Shown here piece by piece: positions 1 to 6,880 of a DNA stretch of 21,160 bases. The translations under genes were made by a program, and so were the position numbers. This stretch comes from SXOA01 sp046593355. Lineage in GTDB: Bacteria; Planctomycetota; Planctomycetia; Pirellulales; Pirellulaceae. A model generated the notes under the pieces. The model was not told the DNA's origin, did not search any database, and worked only from the letters and a program-made list of their open reading frames with translations. The stretch lies in contig JBKJNY010000070.1 in assembly GCA_046593355.1 (NCBI GenBank), forward strand, positions 1 through 21,160, in the 5' to 3' direction. Each line of letters starts with the position of its first letter. Within the stretch, counting starts at the first letter, position 1.

Positions 1-863
1 GCCGGCTGGAACAGCACCTCCGCACCAAGCTCCGCCAGCGGACCGGCAAGCGCCGTCGCCTGATGAGCGGGGCGTGTTACCAGGATCTTCTTCCCAAACA
101 GCGGCCGCTTTTCGAACCAGCCGTAGCTTTCCGCCAGAGCCGCCACTTCTCCGATGATGAAGATCACCGGCGGCCTGAGTCTTTCGCGTTCAACCGCAGC
201 GGCCACTTCACCGAGCGTCGTCCGCAGCGTCCGCTGATCCGCCTGCGAGCAGCGGCGGACGACAGCAACAGGTGTATTTGCAGCCTTACCCGCGCCCATC
301 AGTTCCGCCGCCCAGTGCCGCACGGTCGTCACTCCCATATAGAAGACGAGCGTTCCGGGAAACTTCGCCAGTGCCGCGTAGTCCACTGCCCGTTCGTGCT
401 TCTCCGGATCCTCATGCCCCGTCACCAATGCCACCGCCGATGCCAGCTCTCGGTGGGTAATCGGAATCCCCGCATAGCTCCCCGCCGCCAGTGCCGCCGT
501 AATGCCGGGCACAATCTCGAACTCGATCCCCTCCCGCACCAGCCGCTCCACTTCCTCCGCCCCGCGGGCGAAGATCGCCGGGTCGCCGCTCTTGAGCCGC
601 ACCACGGTCTTTCCCGCCCGGGCAAACGCCACGAGCTGATCGTTGATCTCCTCCTGCGGCCAGATCCGCCCGCCGCCGTGCTTCCCCAGGCAAATCCGCT
701 CCGCCTGGTCCCGGCAGTGGGCGACGAGGACCGGGTTCACCAGGTAGTCGTACAGCACCACGTCCGCCCTCCGCAAACACTCCGCCCCGCGCAGCGTCAG
801 CAGCGCCGGGTCTCCCGGACCCGCGCCGACAAGGTAGACTCTGCCTGGAGCTTGCTGCGTCAT
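1..863 (-). CDS. cobA: Uroporphyrinogen-III C-methyltransferase fused to uroporphyrinogen-III synthase (partial, 3' end outside window)
   Basis: I translated this frame directly; it runs off the left edge after 287 codons. Residues about 8-250 are a SAM-dependent uroporphyrinogen methyltransferase: the N-terminal VYLVGAGPGDPALLTL loop, YDYLVNP, VVRLKSGDPAIFARG and GITAALAAGSYAGIPITHR are all family signatures. This enzyme methylates uroporphyrinogen III at C2 and C7 to precorrin-2, for sirohaem or B12. From about residue 255 the chain continues as KKILVTRPAHQA and LAGPLAELGAEVLFQPA, which is how HemD (uroporphyrinogen-III synthase, closing hydroxymethylbilane) begins. The two consecutive tetrapyrrole steps are thus fused in one cytoplasmic protein, a known arrangement in planctomycetes and Gram-positives. 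ATG at 861-863 is the only sensible start; no strong ribosome binding site precedes it. The HemD half is mostly outside the window, so its completeness is unknown. Confidence 0.93.
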   Translation of the reverse strand, partial: MTQQAPGRVYLVGAGPGDPALLTLRGAECLRRADVVLYDYLVNPVLVAHCRDQAERICLGKHGGGRIWPQEEINDQLVAFARAGKTVVRLKSGDPAIFARGAEEVERLVREGIEFEIVPGITAALAAGSYAGIPITHRELASAVALVTGHEDPEKHERAVDYAALAKFPGTLVFYMGVTTVRHWAAELMGAGKAANTPVAVVRRCSQADQRTLRTTLGEVAAAVERERLRPPVIFIIGEVAALAESYGWFEKRPLFGKKILVTRPAHQATALAGPLAELGAEVLFQP

Positions 864-900
864 GGAAATTCCATACTAAACCAAATCAGGAAGCGGGGGA

Positions 901-983
901 GCCACGGATTGAACACGGAAGGACACGGATTCCTTCCCTTCTGCTTCACTTTGCTTCTTCGCGTCTCCGCGTCTTTGCGTTAA
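901..983. repeat. ACACGG-type words followed by a CGCGTCTCCGCGTC-type repeat
   Basis: The 120-bp gap between cobA and the TPR gene holds CCACGGATTGAACACGG and GGACACGG (to about 930), then a run of CGCGTCT / CCGCGTC / TTGCGT units (958-982) ending at the TAA directly before the TPR start codon. The ACACGG words resemble those in the inverted repeat at 2902-2977. Both look like dispersed repeats, not promoters. Confidence 0.55.
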
Positions 984-2282
984 ATGCCCGACTCCCTTCA
1001 CCCTATCACTCCCGCTCAGCGCCAGCGGCTGCAAAAGCTGTGGGAGGAGGCTCGTGGGCTGATGGCTTGCGCGGGTTCGCCACCGAACCGCAAGGAGGCT
1101 GAAAATATTCACGACCTCCTCGCCGCGTGCGTCGTTGCTGATCCGGGAAACACCGTCTATCTCGATGCCCTGCTCATGAACCTTCGGCAAATGCCGCTTA
1201 GGCCAAGGTTCAGCATCCGATATATTTTTTCGAAGACTGGCTCGGGGTATCACAAGCTTCTAAAGGCGTTTTCGGTTGATGATCTCGTCAAAGTCCTTTC
1301 TCTTGGACCGGCGGCGCTGCGGGATGCCGGGAATCGGTCCAGCGAAATCCTATTCGCACTTTCTCACGCCTGCCAAGAATTGGACCTGCCGCAGGCGGAA
1401 GTCCGTTATCTGCGGGAACTGCTGTGTTACATGTCCGGAGAGATTTTCTCGGTAATCCTGTTTCGATCGCTCATGCGACAAGGTCGGTTCGATGAAGCTC
1501 GTAAGACGATCGGGCCATTTCGAGACACCGTGAAGTACATGGACGACCTGCTGGCCGTACTGGACGGAACGCCGCCCGTCGCCGTTCCTAGAAAGGACGG
1601 GTTTTCGTGGAGCGAATATCAGGATAGTGCGAATGACTATCTTGCTCTCGCTGCCGAGTATGTAAAGATTGGTCATTTCGATGAAGCAGAGGCCGCCGCT
1701 GCCAAGGCCCTGTCGCTTTCCGGTGGTGACTTGACCGTGCGCGAGCAGGCGGAGGAGATCTCGCTGGCCCGCCTCAAAAACAACGTCGCCATCGCTGGCC
1801 GGCTAGTGGAGCACGATCCGTCGCCGGCCCACCAGCAAACGCTCCGCCGCTGGGAAGAGGAGCTCGGCCGGCTGGAGTTGGCCACACTCCATGCCCGCAG
1901 CGAGCGGTTCCCGCAGGATGCCGGACTCAAGCTGGAAGTCGCCATCCGCCTCAAGCGGGCCGGCAACTTCAGCGGGGCCATCCAGCGCCTAGAGGAAATT
2001 GCCGCGGACCATTCGCTGCGCCCCAGCGTCCTTCTCGAGCTCGGCGAATGCTGGCAACACCTGCGGCAGTTCGACAAGGCCCTCGACCTCTACACCCAGG
2101 CCATCGCCGCCGCCGAGGAACTCAGCCAAGGGGAACCTCTCCATCTCGCCCTCTACCGCGCCGGCTCCCTCGCCGCCGCCATGCAACGGACCGCCGACGC
2201 CAAAGCCGCCTTCCAGCGCCTCGTCACTCTGGCCCCCGACTTCAAAGACGCCCGCCAGCGGCTACTCCTGCTGGACCCGTAA
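984..2282 (+). CDS. Tetratricopeptide-repeat protein
   Basis: 432 aa with no signal peptide, so probably cytoplasmic. The first residues (ITPAQRQRLQKLWEEA) resemble the N-terminus of a common planctomycete TPR family that begins with LTPAQRRRLQ, which supports the ATG at 984 even though no ribosome binding site precedes it. The middle and C-terminal half hold degenerate TPR helices: about 211-245 (YLALAAEYVKIGHFDEAEAA), about 320-350 (LKRAGNFSGAIQRLEEIA), about 352-385 (LELGECWQHLRQFDKALDL) and about 390-428 (AAMQRTADAKAAFQRLV). TPRs form protein-binding scaffolds; the partner is unknown. The stretch 1180-1690 uses noticeably more A/T-ending codons than 1790-2280, which is strongly C-biased, so the gene may be mosaic. 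It stands alone between two repeat-filled gaps. Confidence 0.8.
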   Translation: MPDSLHPITPAQRQRLQKLWEEARGLMACAGSPPNRKEAENIHDLLAACVVADPGNTVYLDALLMNLRQMPLRPRFSIRYIFSKTGSGYHKLLKAFSVDDLVKVLSLGPAALRDAGNRSSEILFALSHACQELDLPQAEVRYLRELLCYMSGEIFSVILFRSLMRQGRFDEARKTIGPFRDTVKYMDDLLAVLDGTPPVAVPRKDGFSWSEYQDSANDYLALAAEYVKIGHFDEAEAAAAKALSLSGGDLTVREQAEEISLARLKNNVAIAGRLVEHDPSPAHQQTLRRWEEELGRLELATLHARSERFPQDAGLKLEVAIRLKRAGNFSGAIQRLEEIAADHSLRPSVLLELGECWQHLRQFDKALDLYTQAIAAAEELSQGEPLHLALYRAGSLAAAMQRTADAKAAFQRLVTLAPDFKDARQRLLLLDP

Positions 2283-2292
2283 GGGGCCCGCC

Positions 2293-2355
2293 GTCTTTGG
2301 CGTCGAACGACACTCTGTTGTCATGAACCGCTGACGCCAAAGACTCCCGACCCCC
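2293..2355. terminator. Inverted repeat downstream of the TPR gene, overlapping a GGGGTCGGGA-family repeat
   Basis: GTCTTTGGCGTC at 2293-2304 pairs perfectly with GACGCCAAAGAC at 2333-2344. The right arm is part of CGCCAAAGACTCCCGACCCC (2335-2354), identical to the word at 5480-5499 and the reverse complement of 5428-5447. It could act as an intrinsic terminator for the TPR gene, but there is no T-tract, so the call rests on position and stem only. Confidence 0.45.
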
Positions 2356-2450
2356 TAGCGCCGCCGACTGGACACTTAGTTCGGCGGGAAACAGGCCGCT
2401 TTCATGGGCCGCCCGTCGTGACACCGGCTGCCTAACAGTTGCACAACTAC

Positions 2451-2479
2451 TTGATTAACACTTAGTCACATACTATATT
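2451..2479 (+). promoter_or_regulatory. Sigma70-like promoter TTGATT-N17-TATATT
   Basis: TTGATT (2451-2456) and TATATT (2474-2479) are separated by exactly 17 bp, in an AT-rich island within a GC-rich genome. Transcription would start near 2486. The next gene on this strand, rpsT, is about 600 bp away, so the promoter may drive a noncoding RNA or a long leader. Confidence 0.5.
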
Positions 2480-2560
2480 TCTTTGCACCGATTCACCATG
2501 AACTTCTCGTCAACTTCCGCCCTGCGCGATAAGCCGCAAAACCACCCTTCCGGGCGATTC

Positions 2561-2701
2561 TGATTCATGATTCACACGCTCCTTTTTCAAAAACTTACGT
2601 CAACTCGCCTCCTCGCAACCCTTATCTGCCCCGTCCCTTACGGCGAGCCCCCTCGCCGTAACCTCGTGAATCAAGCCGTGAATCAGCCCCTTCTTGATTC
2701 A
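2561..2701. repeat. Cluster of five TGA(A/T)TCA words
   Basis: TGATTCA at 2561-2567, 2568-2574 and 2695-2701; TGAATCA at 2667-2673 and 2679-2685. The heptamer is near-palindromic (TGA-N-TCA), and two copies form arms of an 11-bp inverted repeat (2665-2675 with 2693-2703). It could be an operator array or part of a palindromic repeat; the sequence does not decide. Confidence 0.5.
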
Positions 2702-2901
2702 CGTCAGGAGCGGCGAGTTATAAGCTCTTTTCATGCCTCCGTTTTGCCCGCTCCTGCGGCGTAGCAACCGCAGCGTCGGCATTGCCTACTTTTCTACCAG
2801 ATTGTCAAAGAACAAATATCTATCTGCTTACTGATTAATTGTATACTAATGCCGGGCGCAAAGTCAAAGGGCGCAGTCAGACTGGGGGACAATTAAGTAT
2901 G

Positions 2902-2977
2902 GGACACGGAAAACACGGACGACACGTCAAGACGCTTAGCCTTGGCCCCATCCGTGTTGCCCGTGTTTTCCGTGTCC
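2902..2977. repeat. Imperfect inverted repeat of ACACGG words upstream of rpsT
   Basis: The left arm (2902-2925, beginning GGACACGGAAAACACGG) pairs with the right arm (2952-2977, ending CCGTGTTTTCCGTGTCC). The outer 17 bases match perfectly and the inner part has a few mismatches; the loop is about 26 nt. Related words occur at 901-930. It would fold strongly in RNA or single-stranded DNA. Confidence 0.75.
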
Positions 2978-3081
2978 AACCCACCGCTCCTTCCGCCCCT
3001 CGACAAACTCCCCCAAATCTGCGATAAAGCTTGGTTCGTAAATTGCCCGCAAACGTCCTTCCTGCAATCACTTAGAGTAGC

Positions 3082-3366
3082 ATGCCCACCACCTCAAGCG
3101 CCAAGAAACGCCATCGCCAAAGCCTGGAGCGCCGCGCGAAGAACAGGGCCACGAAGTCGGCTCTGAAGACCCAGATCAAGAAAGTCCGCGAAGCGGCCAA
3201 GGCCGGCGATGCCGCCAAGGCCGAGACCGAGTTCCGCCTGGTCGCCAAAAAGCTGGACCGGGCCGGCACCAAACGGCTCATTCACCCCAATGCCGCCAGC
3301 CGCACCAAGAGCCGGCTGTCGCATCTGCTCAAAGCGGCCAAGCAGCCGGCGACGGCGAAGGCATAA
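3082..3366 (+). CDS. rpsT: 30S ribosomal protein S20
   Basis: 94 aa, the usual length for S20. The protein is highly basic and starts MPTTSSAKKRHRQSLERRA, followed by NRATKSALKTQIKKV and a C-terminal KRLIHPNAASRTKSRLSHLL, all diagnostic of S20, a primary binder of the 5' domain of 16S rRNA in the small subunit. ATG 3082 fits the family start; the upstream sequence has no clear Shine-Dalgarno. The ATG-rich repeat at 3378 and the cytochrome gene follow after 11 bp, but there is no functional link between the two genes. Confidence 0.97.
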   Translation: MPTTSSAKKRHRQSLERRAKNRATKSALKTQIKKVREAAKAGDAAKAETEFRLVAKKLDRAGTKRLIHPNAASRTKSRLSHLLKAAKQPATAKA

Positions 3367-3377
3367 GAGGGGCAATC

Positions 3378-3424
3378 ATGGGACCGAGGGGACATATAAG
3401 TCGTATGGGTTCCATGAGTCCCAT
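3378..3424. repeat. ATGGGAC / GTCCCAT repeat covering the cytochrome start
   Basis: ATGGGAC (3378-3384) is answered by GTCCCAT (3418-3424), with further ATGGG words between. The first 16 codons of the cytochrome frame are made of this low-complexity segment, so the original start codon may differ from the present one. Confidence 0.45.
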
Positions 3425-4622
3425 ATTTCTCGCCCTTTTACTCTCGGCCGTCCCTGCACCCGCCGCCGACTCTGCTCTCGATCTCTTCCGCCAACGGATC
3501 ACGCCCATTTTGCAGGCGAAGGATCCGTCCTCGTGCAGCGAGTGCCATCTCAGCGGCGTCGATCTGAAGGACTACATCGGCAAAACGCAGGAGGAGACGT
3601 TTGCCTCGCTCCGTGATGCCGGGCTGGTGGACATGAAGAAGCCCGCGGAGTCCAAGCTGCTGACCTTCATCGCCCGCAAGCCGGAGAAGACCAGCCTCGT
3701 CAGCGACAAAGCGCGGCAGCAGGAGTATGAGGCGTTTGAGGCCTGGATTGTGGCCGCGGCCAAGGATCCCAAGCTGGCGGCAGCGAAGACCGGGGACGTG
3801 AAGCTCGGGACGAAGGTCGATGACGAAGTGATCCGCCATGCCCGCAAGGACCAGGTGCTGGCCTCGTTCCTGGACAACGTCTGGTCGGAGGTCGGCCGCT
3901 GTGCCGCCTGCCATTCGCCGGATCGGAATCAAAAGCAAGTCAAGGAACACGGAGCGAAAGTAAGCTGGATCAAGCTCCGCGATCCGCAGGGGACCATCGA
4001 TAACCTGCTGACGACCGGCATCATCGACGCCGACTCTCCCGAGCAAAGTCTGCTGCTCCTCAAGCCGACGAACCAGGTCAAGCATGGCGGCGGCGTGAAG
4101 CTGGTGGTGGGGGACCGGACCTATAAGCAGTTCCGGGCGTTCATCGAGGACTATGCCGCGTCTTCCGCCGGCAAATATCGTGGGGCAAAGGATCTGCCGA
4201 AGCAGCGATCCGAAGCCTCCAACGTCACCGACATCTGGTTCAAGCTGGAAGGAGTCCCCGCGAAATACGACCAGCAACTCTTGCAGGTGGACCTGCACCG
4301 CTGGGACGAGAAGACCAAAAACTGGTCCCAGGACCGCTGGGCCACCGGCGACCGCCAGGTTTTTGGCAAAGGTCAGCTCTGGCAGCAGCACCTGAGCGTT
4401 ACCGCTCCGCGGGATTCAACGCGGGCCAAGGAAAACGTGGACAAGCCGGCCCTTCCCCCGGGAAAGTACCTCGCCAAGATTTACATCGACCAGACCGGCA
4501 AGCTGCAGAAAGACTACCAGTCCGAGCTCGGTCCCAGCGAATTCGTCGGCCAGGTCGAAATCGACAGCCGCTGGCCGGCGGGTTATGGGGCAATGACGAT
4601 TGCGCGGTATGCGGCGAAGTAG
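3378..4622 (+). CDS. Secreted di-haem c-type cytochrome of planctomycete type
   Basis: 414 aa from ATG 3378. The N-terminus has an Arg-containing n-region, the hydrophobic core IFLALLLSAVPAPAA and a likely signal-peptidase site near Ala30, so the protein is exported. Two CxxCH haem-c sites are visible: CSECH at residues 53-57 and CAACH at 175-179. The region after the first resembles the planctomycete cytochrome C domain (ITPILQAKDPSSCSECHLSG). The C-terminal 130 residues (about 285-405) look like a beta-rich domain without known motifs. It probably takes part in periplasmic electron transfer or oxidation of a substrate; the partner is unknown. A GAGGGG precedes ATG 3378 at good spacing. ATG 3414 (MSPIFLALLL) is an alternative that would leave the signal peptide without basic residues. 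The start lies inside a repeat. Confidence 0.82.
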   Translation: MGPRGHISRMGSMSPIFLALLLSAVPAPAADSALDLFRQRITPILQAKDPSSCSECHLSGVDLKDYIGKTQEETFASLRDAGLVDMKKPAESKLLTFIARKPEKTSLVSDKARQQEYEAFEAWIVAAAKDPKLAAAKTGDVKLGTKVDDEVIRHARKDQVLASFLDNVWSEVGRCAACHSPDRNQKQVKEHGAKVSWIKLRDPQGTIDNLLTTGIIDADSPEQSLLLLKPTNQVKHGGGVKLVVGDRTYKQFRAFIEDYAASSAGKYRGAKDLPKQRSEASNVTDIWFKLEGVPAKYDQQLLQVDLHRWDEKTKNWSQDRWATGDRQVFGKGQLWQQHLSVTAPRDSTRAKENVDKPALPPGKYLAKIYIDQTGKLQKDYQSELGPSEFVGQVEIDSRWPAGYGAMTIARYAAK

Positions 4623-4625
4623 TTC

Positions 4626-4689
4626 GTAGTAACCCGCTTCAGCGGGTTAAGCGCTGCCCCAATGCAAACCCGCTAAAGCGGGTTACTAC
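4626..4689. repeat. GTAG-type REP doublet at a convergent junction
   Basis: GTAG head (4626-4629), then AACCCGCT-TC-AGCGGGTT (4631-4648), an 18-nt spacer, AACCCGCT-AA-AGCGGGTT (4667-4684) and CTAC (4686-4689), which is GTAG on the other strand. Flanks TAGTTCGTAGTAAC and its counterpart GTTACTACAAACTA are also inverted. It fills the gap between the cytochrome stop and the convergent gene's stop, and may serve as a bidirectional terminator. Confidence 0.85.
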
Positions 4690-4692
4690 AAA

Positions 4693-5406
4693 CTACCACC
4701 TCTTCGCCCGCTTGTCGTACTCCAGCAGTTGCCGCAGTTGCGGGCTTGCGCCGCCGGCGTCGGCCCGGTTAAGTTCCAGGACGATTTCACAGCGATTAGT
4801 CGGCTTATCCCTGGCCACGACCGGTGGCCACGTGAGATGCAACGTGCTGAGCGGCTTGCCGTGGAGCTTCGTCATATAGAGGCCGGCACCGAGCGTGGGG
4901 ACCGGCTTCAGGCCGTAGTACTGCGTGAGGAACGCCACCAGCCGCCGCTCGTCGCCGGTGTTTCCCTGAAAGGCGATTCGCTGCACCTCGTGCCGCTTGT
5001 CGAAGTAGTAGGTGAGCGACCCCGCCAGGTCATCGGCCCGCGAACCGGTCACCAGAGGGACGCGAAGCCCTTGCAGATCGGTTTCCGCTAATACCGTTGT
5101 TACGCGCGGCCAGCGGGAGGTAATCCACTGCGGCGAGACGTCGAAGCGAAAGGCTTCCGGGATGTCGCAAGTTGGTGCCCCCTGATTCGAGCCAGCCGTT
5201 GGGCCGAAGGAAATAGTCGATGAGTTTTCGGCACCGCTGTCTCCCGCAACTTTCGTCTGCTCGGCCGGTTTGGTCTGGCTGAAGCTGGCGAGCGTCGGCA
5301 GCTTGCTCCAGAGATTCCCCAGCATGTTCTTGTCGAGAAGCGCGTAAGGGCCGACGAGGGCGGCCACGAGTAAACCGTAGAACCAACTCGGACGATTACT
5401 GAACAT
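4693..5406 (-). CDS. Membrane-anchored or secreted protein of unknown function (planctomycete-type)
   Basis: 237 aa from the ATG at 5404-5406 (MFSNRPSWFYGLLVAALVGPY). I reject the in-frame extension to 5565 because it reads through an inverted repeat. Residues about 7-28 form one hydrophobic segment, either an uncleaved signal anchor or a signal peptide, followed by a low-complexity Ser/Thr/Gly linker (about 45-85) and a C-terminal globular domain containing FRFDVSPQWITSRWPRV, LRVPLVTGSRADDLAGSLTY and VQRIAFQGNTGDERRLVAF. From memory this resembles a planctomycete-restricted domain of unknown function (DUF6690-like), not verified. It is the convergent neighbour of the cytochrome and diverges from the methyltransferase. 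Confidence 0.75.
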   Translation of the reverse strand: MFSNRPSWFYGLLVAALVGPYALLDKNMLGNLWSKLPTLASFSQTKPAEQTKVAGDSGAENSSTISFGPTAGSNQGAPTCDIPEAFRFDVSPQWITSRWPRVTTVLAETDLQGLRVPLVTGSRADDLAGSLTYYFDKRHEVQRIAFQGNTGDERRLVAFLTQYYGLKPVPTLGAGLYMTKLHGKPLSTLHLTWPPVVARDKPTNRCEIVLELNRADAGGASPQLRQLLEYDKRAKRW

Positions 5407-5427
5407 AGGATGCTCCGAGGGAGAATC

Positions 5428-5499
5428 GGGGTCGGGAGTCTTTGGCGAGAGAATGCTGTCCACTTGCGCGAACTCTTCTCGCCAAAGACTCCCGACCCC
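5428..5499. repeat. Perfect long inverted repeat, GGGGTCGGGAGTCTTTGGCG family
   Basis: GGGGTCGGGAGTCTTTGGCG at 5428-5447 and its exact reverse complement at 5480-5499; adjacent GAGA/TCTC extends the stem slightly. A third copy lies at 2335-2354. It occupies the left half of the divergent gap between the 4693-5406 gene and the methyltransferase gene. Confidence 0.88.
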
Positions 5500-5615
5500 C
5501 TGGGCTCGCCTCCCTGCGGAATGTGCATCCGGCGATTTTGTGCCTGACGCTCCGTTTCCATTCATCGGTGAGCGGCGGCGGATTCTTGCGGGGCAGGGGA
5601 GGAAGGTGGGAGAAC

Positions 5616-5692
5616 GGGGTCGGGAAGAGTTTTCGCGGCGGGCAGTCTATGATTGGCGAAGACCTATGACCGCGAAAACTCTTCCCGATCCC
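5616..5692. repeat. Second GGGGTCGGGA inverted repeat, overlapping the methyltransferase start
   Basis: The left arm at 5616-5638 begins GGGGTCGGGAAGAGTTTTCG. The right arm at 5670-5692 is its reverse complement with one mismatch (22 of 23). It shares the GGGGTCGGGA head with 5428-5499 but has a different tail. The right arm lies within the first codons of the methyltransferase frame. Confidence 0.85.
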
Positions 5693-6878
5693 TTCTTGTG
5701 GCTTCCCAGCGCCGCGGCAGTGCCGTTTTTGGACCTCGCCGCGCGGGAATTGGCGGCTGACGCATCTTCGCTCGTCCGTCTTACCGCCAAACTCCGCAAG
5801 ACTCTCTCCTCCGAGCAGGTCCACCTGGTGCTGGAGCAAATCGGCCTTCGCCGGAGGGCCAAGGACAAATTCGCGGCCGCCCAGCGGATGTTCTTCACGC
5901 CCCAATCGCTGATACAGGCCGGCGATGAAGTCATCGCGGCTTACAAGGCGGCCCGATTCCCTGCCAGTGGGCGTATTGCCGATCTCTGCTGCGGCATTGA
6001 GGGCGATCTCTTGGGCTTAGCGGGGCAGGGGACTTGCGTTGGGGTTGATCGGGATGAAACGCTTGTGCATTTCGCACAGCGCAACTGCAACGTGACCGGC
6101 AGGGGAAGGGCGAGCGCTGTCGCTAGCGATGCTGCCATGTTTCCCATGCAGGACTTCACCGCCTGGCACATCGATCCCGACCGCCGGCCGAGCGGCAAGC
6201 GGACAACAAAAGTTGAGCACTATGAGCCGCCGCTGGATGTGCTGGAAAATCTGCTGGCCAAAAATCCTCGTGCCGCCATCAAGCTCGCCCCGGCTGCCGA
6301 TTGTCGACTTTCGCTCCGCGAAAGGCGACGATCTTGACGACAGCGCCGAGCTCGAATGGCTCGAGAGCCGCGGCGAGTGCCGGCAACAGGTGGCGTGGTT
6401 CGGTCCCTTGACTCGACGTTCTGGAGAGAGGTCAGCCACCATTGTCGACGCCATCGGCGGTCCGCGCACGGTGCAGGGCAGGGGGGAGGGGCCGATTCCG
6501 ATTGCGAATAACATCAGCCGCTATGTCTACGAGCCAGCAGCGACTGTGCTGGCCGCGAAGTTGACGCATGTGCTGTGCGATGAGCATCAGCTTCAGGCAG
6601 TTTCCAACCAGGCCATGTACCTGACCGGCGAGGAACTCGTAAGAGACCCCGCGCTGGCCGGTTTTGAAGTCCTTGAGGTCTTGCCGCTCGATGAGCGGCA
6701 GCTCAAAGCCTGGCTACGTCAGCGGGGCATTGGCTGGCTGGAGGTGAAGAAGCGGGGGGGCAACGTGGAGCCGGAGAGATTGCGGAAGAAATCGAGCGGA
6801 CAGGGCGAGGAGGCGGCGACGCTGCTGATCTGCCTGCTAGGAGGAAAGGTGCAGACGATTGTGGCGCGGCGCGTTTGA
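5666..6878 (+). pseudogene. SAM-dependent methyltransferase with THUMP-like domain, frameshifted by a 31-bp palindromic insertion
   Basis: Frame 2 from ATG 5666 encodes about 212 residues: an N-terminal helical part, the SAM-binding motif ADLCCGIEGDLLGLA (about 105-119), VGVDRDE and HIDPDRRPSGKRT, the DPxRR motif of this family, then NPRAAIKLAPAAD. It then runs into a stop at 6337. The rest (DLDDSAELEWLESRGECRQQ, NISRYVYEPAATVLAAKL, YLTGEELV, GIGWLEVKKRGGNVEP) is in frame 3, up to 6878, and matches the C-terminal THUMP-like domain. Deleting 6301-6331 joins GA to T as one GAT codon and gives one 393-codon frame with a smooth KLAPAADLDDSAELEW junction. The sequence is conserved on both sides of the break, so the break is recent. 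The substrate (probably RNA) is not deducible. A sequencing error is unlikely because the extra bases form a palindrome. Confidence 0.88.
6301..6331 (+). mobile_element. REP-like palindrome inserted in the methyltransferase gene
   Basis: Within the 31 bp, CTTTCGC-TCC-GCGAAAG (6308-6324) forms a 7-bp stem with a TCC loop, extended by GTCG (6303-6306) and CGAC (6326-6329). CGA precedes (6298-6300) and ends (6329-6331) the insertion, a possible 3-bp target duplication. The stem-TCC-stem design matches the REP doublets at 6881-6931 and 18893-18960. As 31 is not a multiple of three, it shifts the frame by +1. Confidence 0.85.
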
Positions 6879-6880
6879 AA

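Larger units (their letters stand above)
2283..3081. other. Long gene-free region between TPR gene and rpsT, with promoter, hairpins and repeats
   Basis: I see no convincing protein here: the longest frames (65 aa from 2567, 62 aa from 2839) are Arg/Pro-rich and overlap repeats. In order it holds the 2293-2355 inverted repeat, a promoter at 2451-2479, five TGA(A/T)TCA words (2561-2701), a perfect 10-bp stem TTACGGCGAG/CTCGCCGTAA at 2638-2661, an 11-bp inverted repeat CGTGAATCAAG/CTTGATTCACG at 2665-2675 and 2693-2703, a 9-bp stem CAGGAGCGG/CCGCTCCTG at 2705-2713 and 2748-2756, an AT-rich stretch (2785-2850) with a -10-like TATACT at 2842-2847 that may serve rpsT, and the ACACGG inverted repeat at 2902-2977. 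A structured RNA starting near 2486 is possible. Confidence 0.6.

Noticed and set aside
63..983. 306-codon plus-strand frame antisense to cobA-hemD
   Set aside because: The minus strand encodes an unmistakable cobA-hemD protein; the plus frame is Arg/Pro/His-rich with no motif.
2567..2764. 65-codon frame in the long gap
   Set aside because: It overlaps hairpins, and shows no ribosome binding site or recognisable motif.
3438..4391. 317-codon minus-strand frame
   Set aside because: Antisense to the cytochrome gene, which has two CxxCH sites and a signal peptide.
5453..5665. N-terminal extension of the methyltransferase to 5453
   Set aside because: It reads through two inverted repeats and has no family similarity.
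6290..6340. Programmed ribosomal frameshift in the methyltransferase gene
   Set aside because: There is no slippery heptamer at the break, and removing a palindromic 31-bp block is a simpler and exact explanation.
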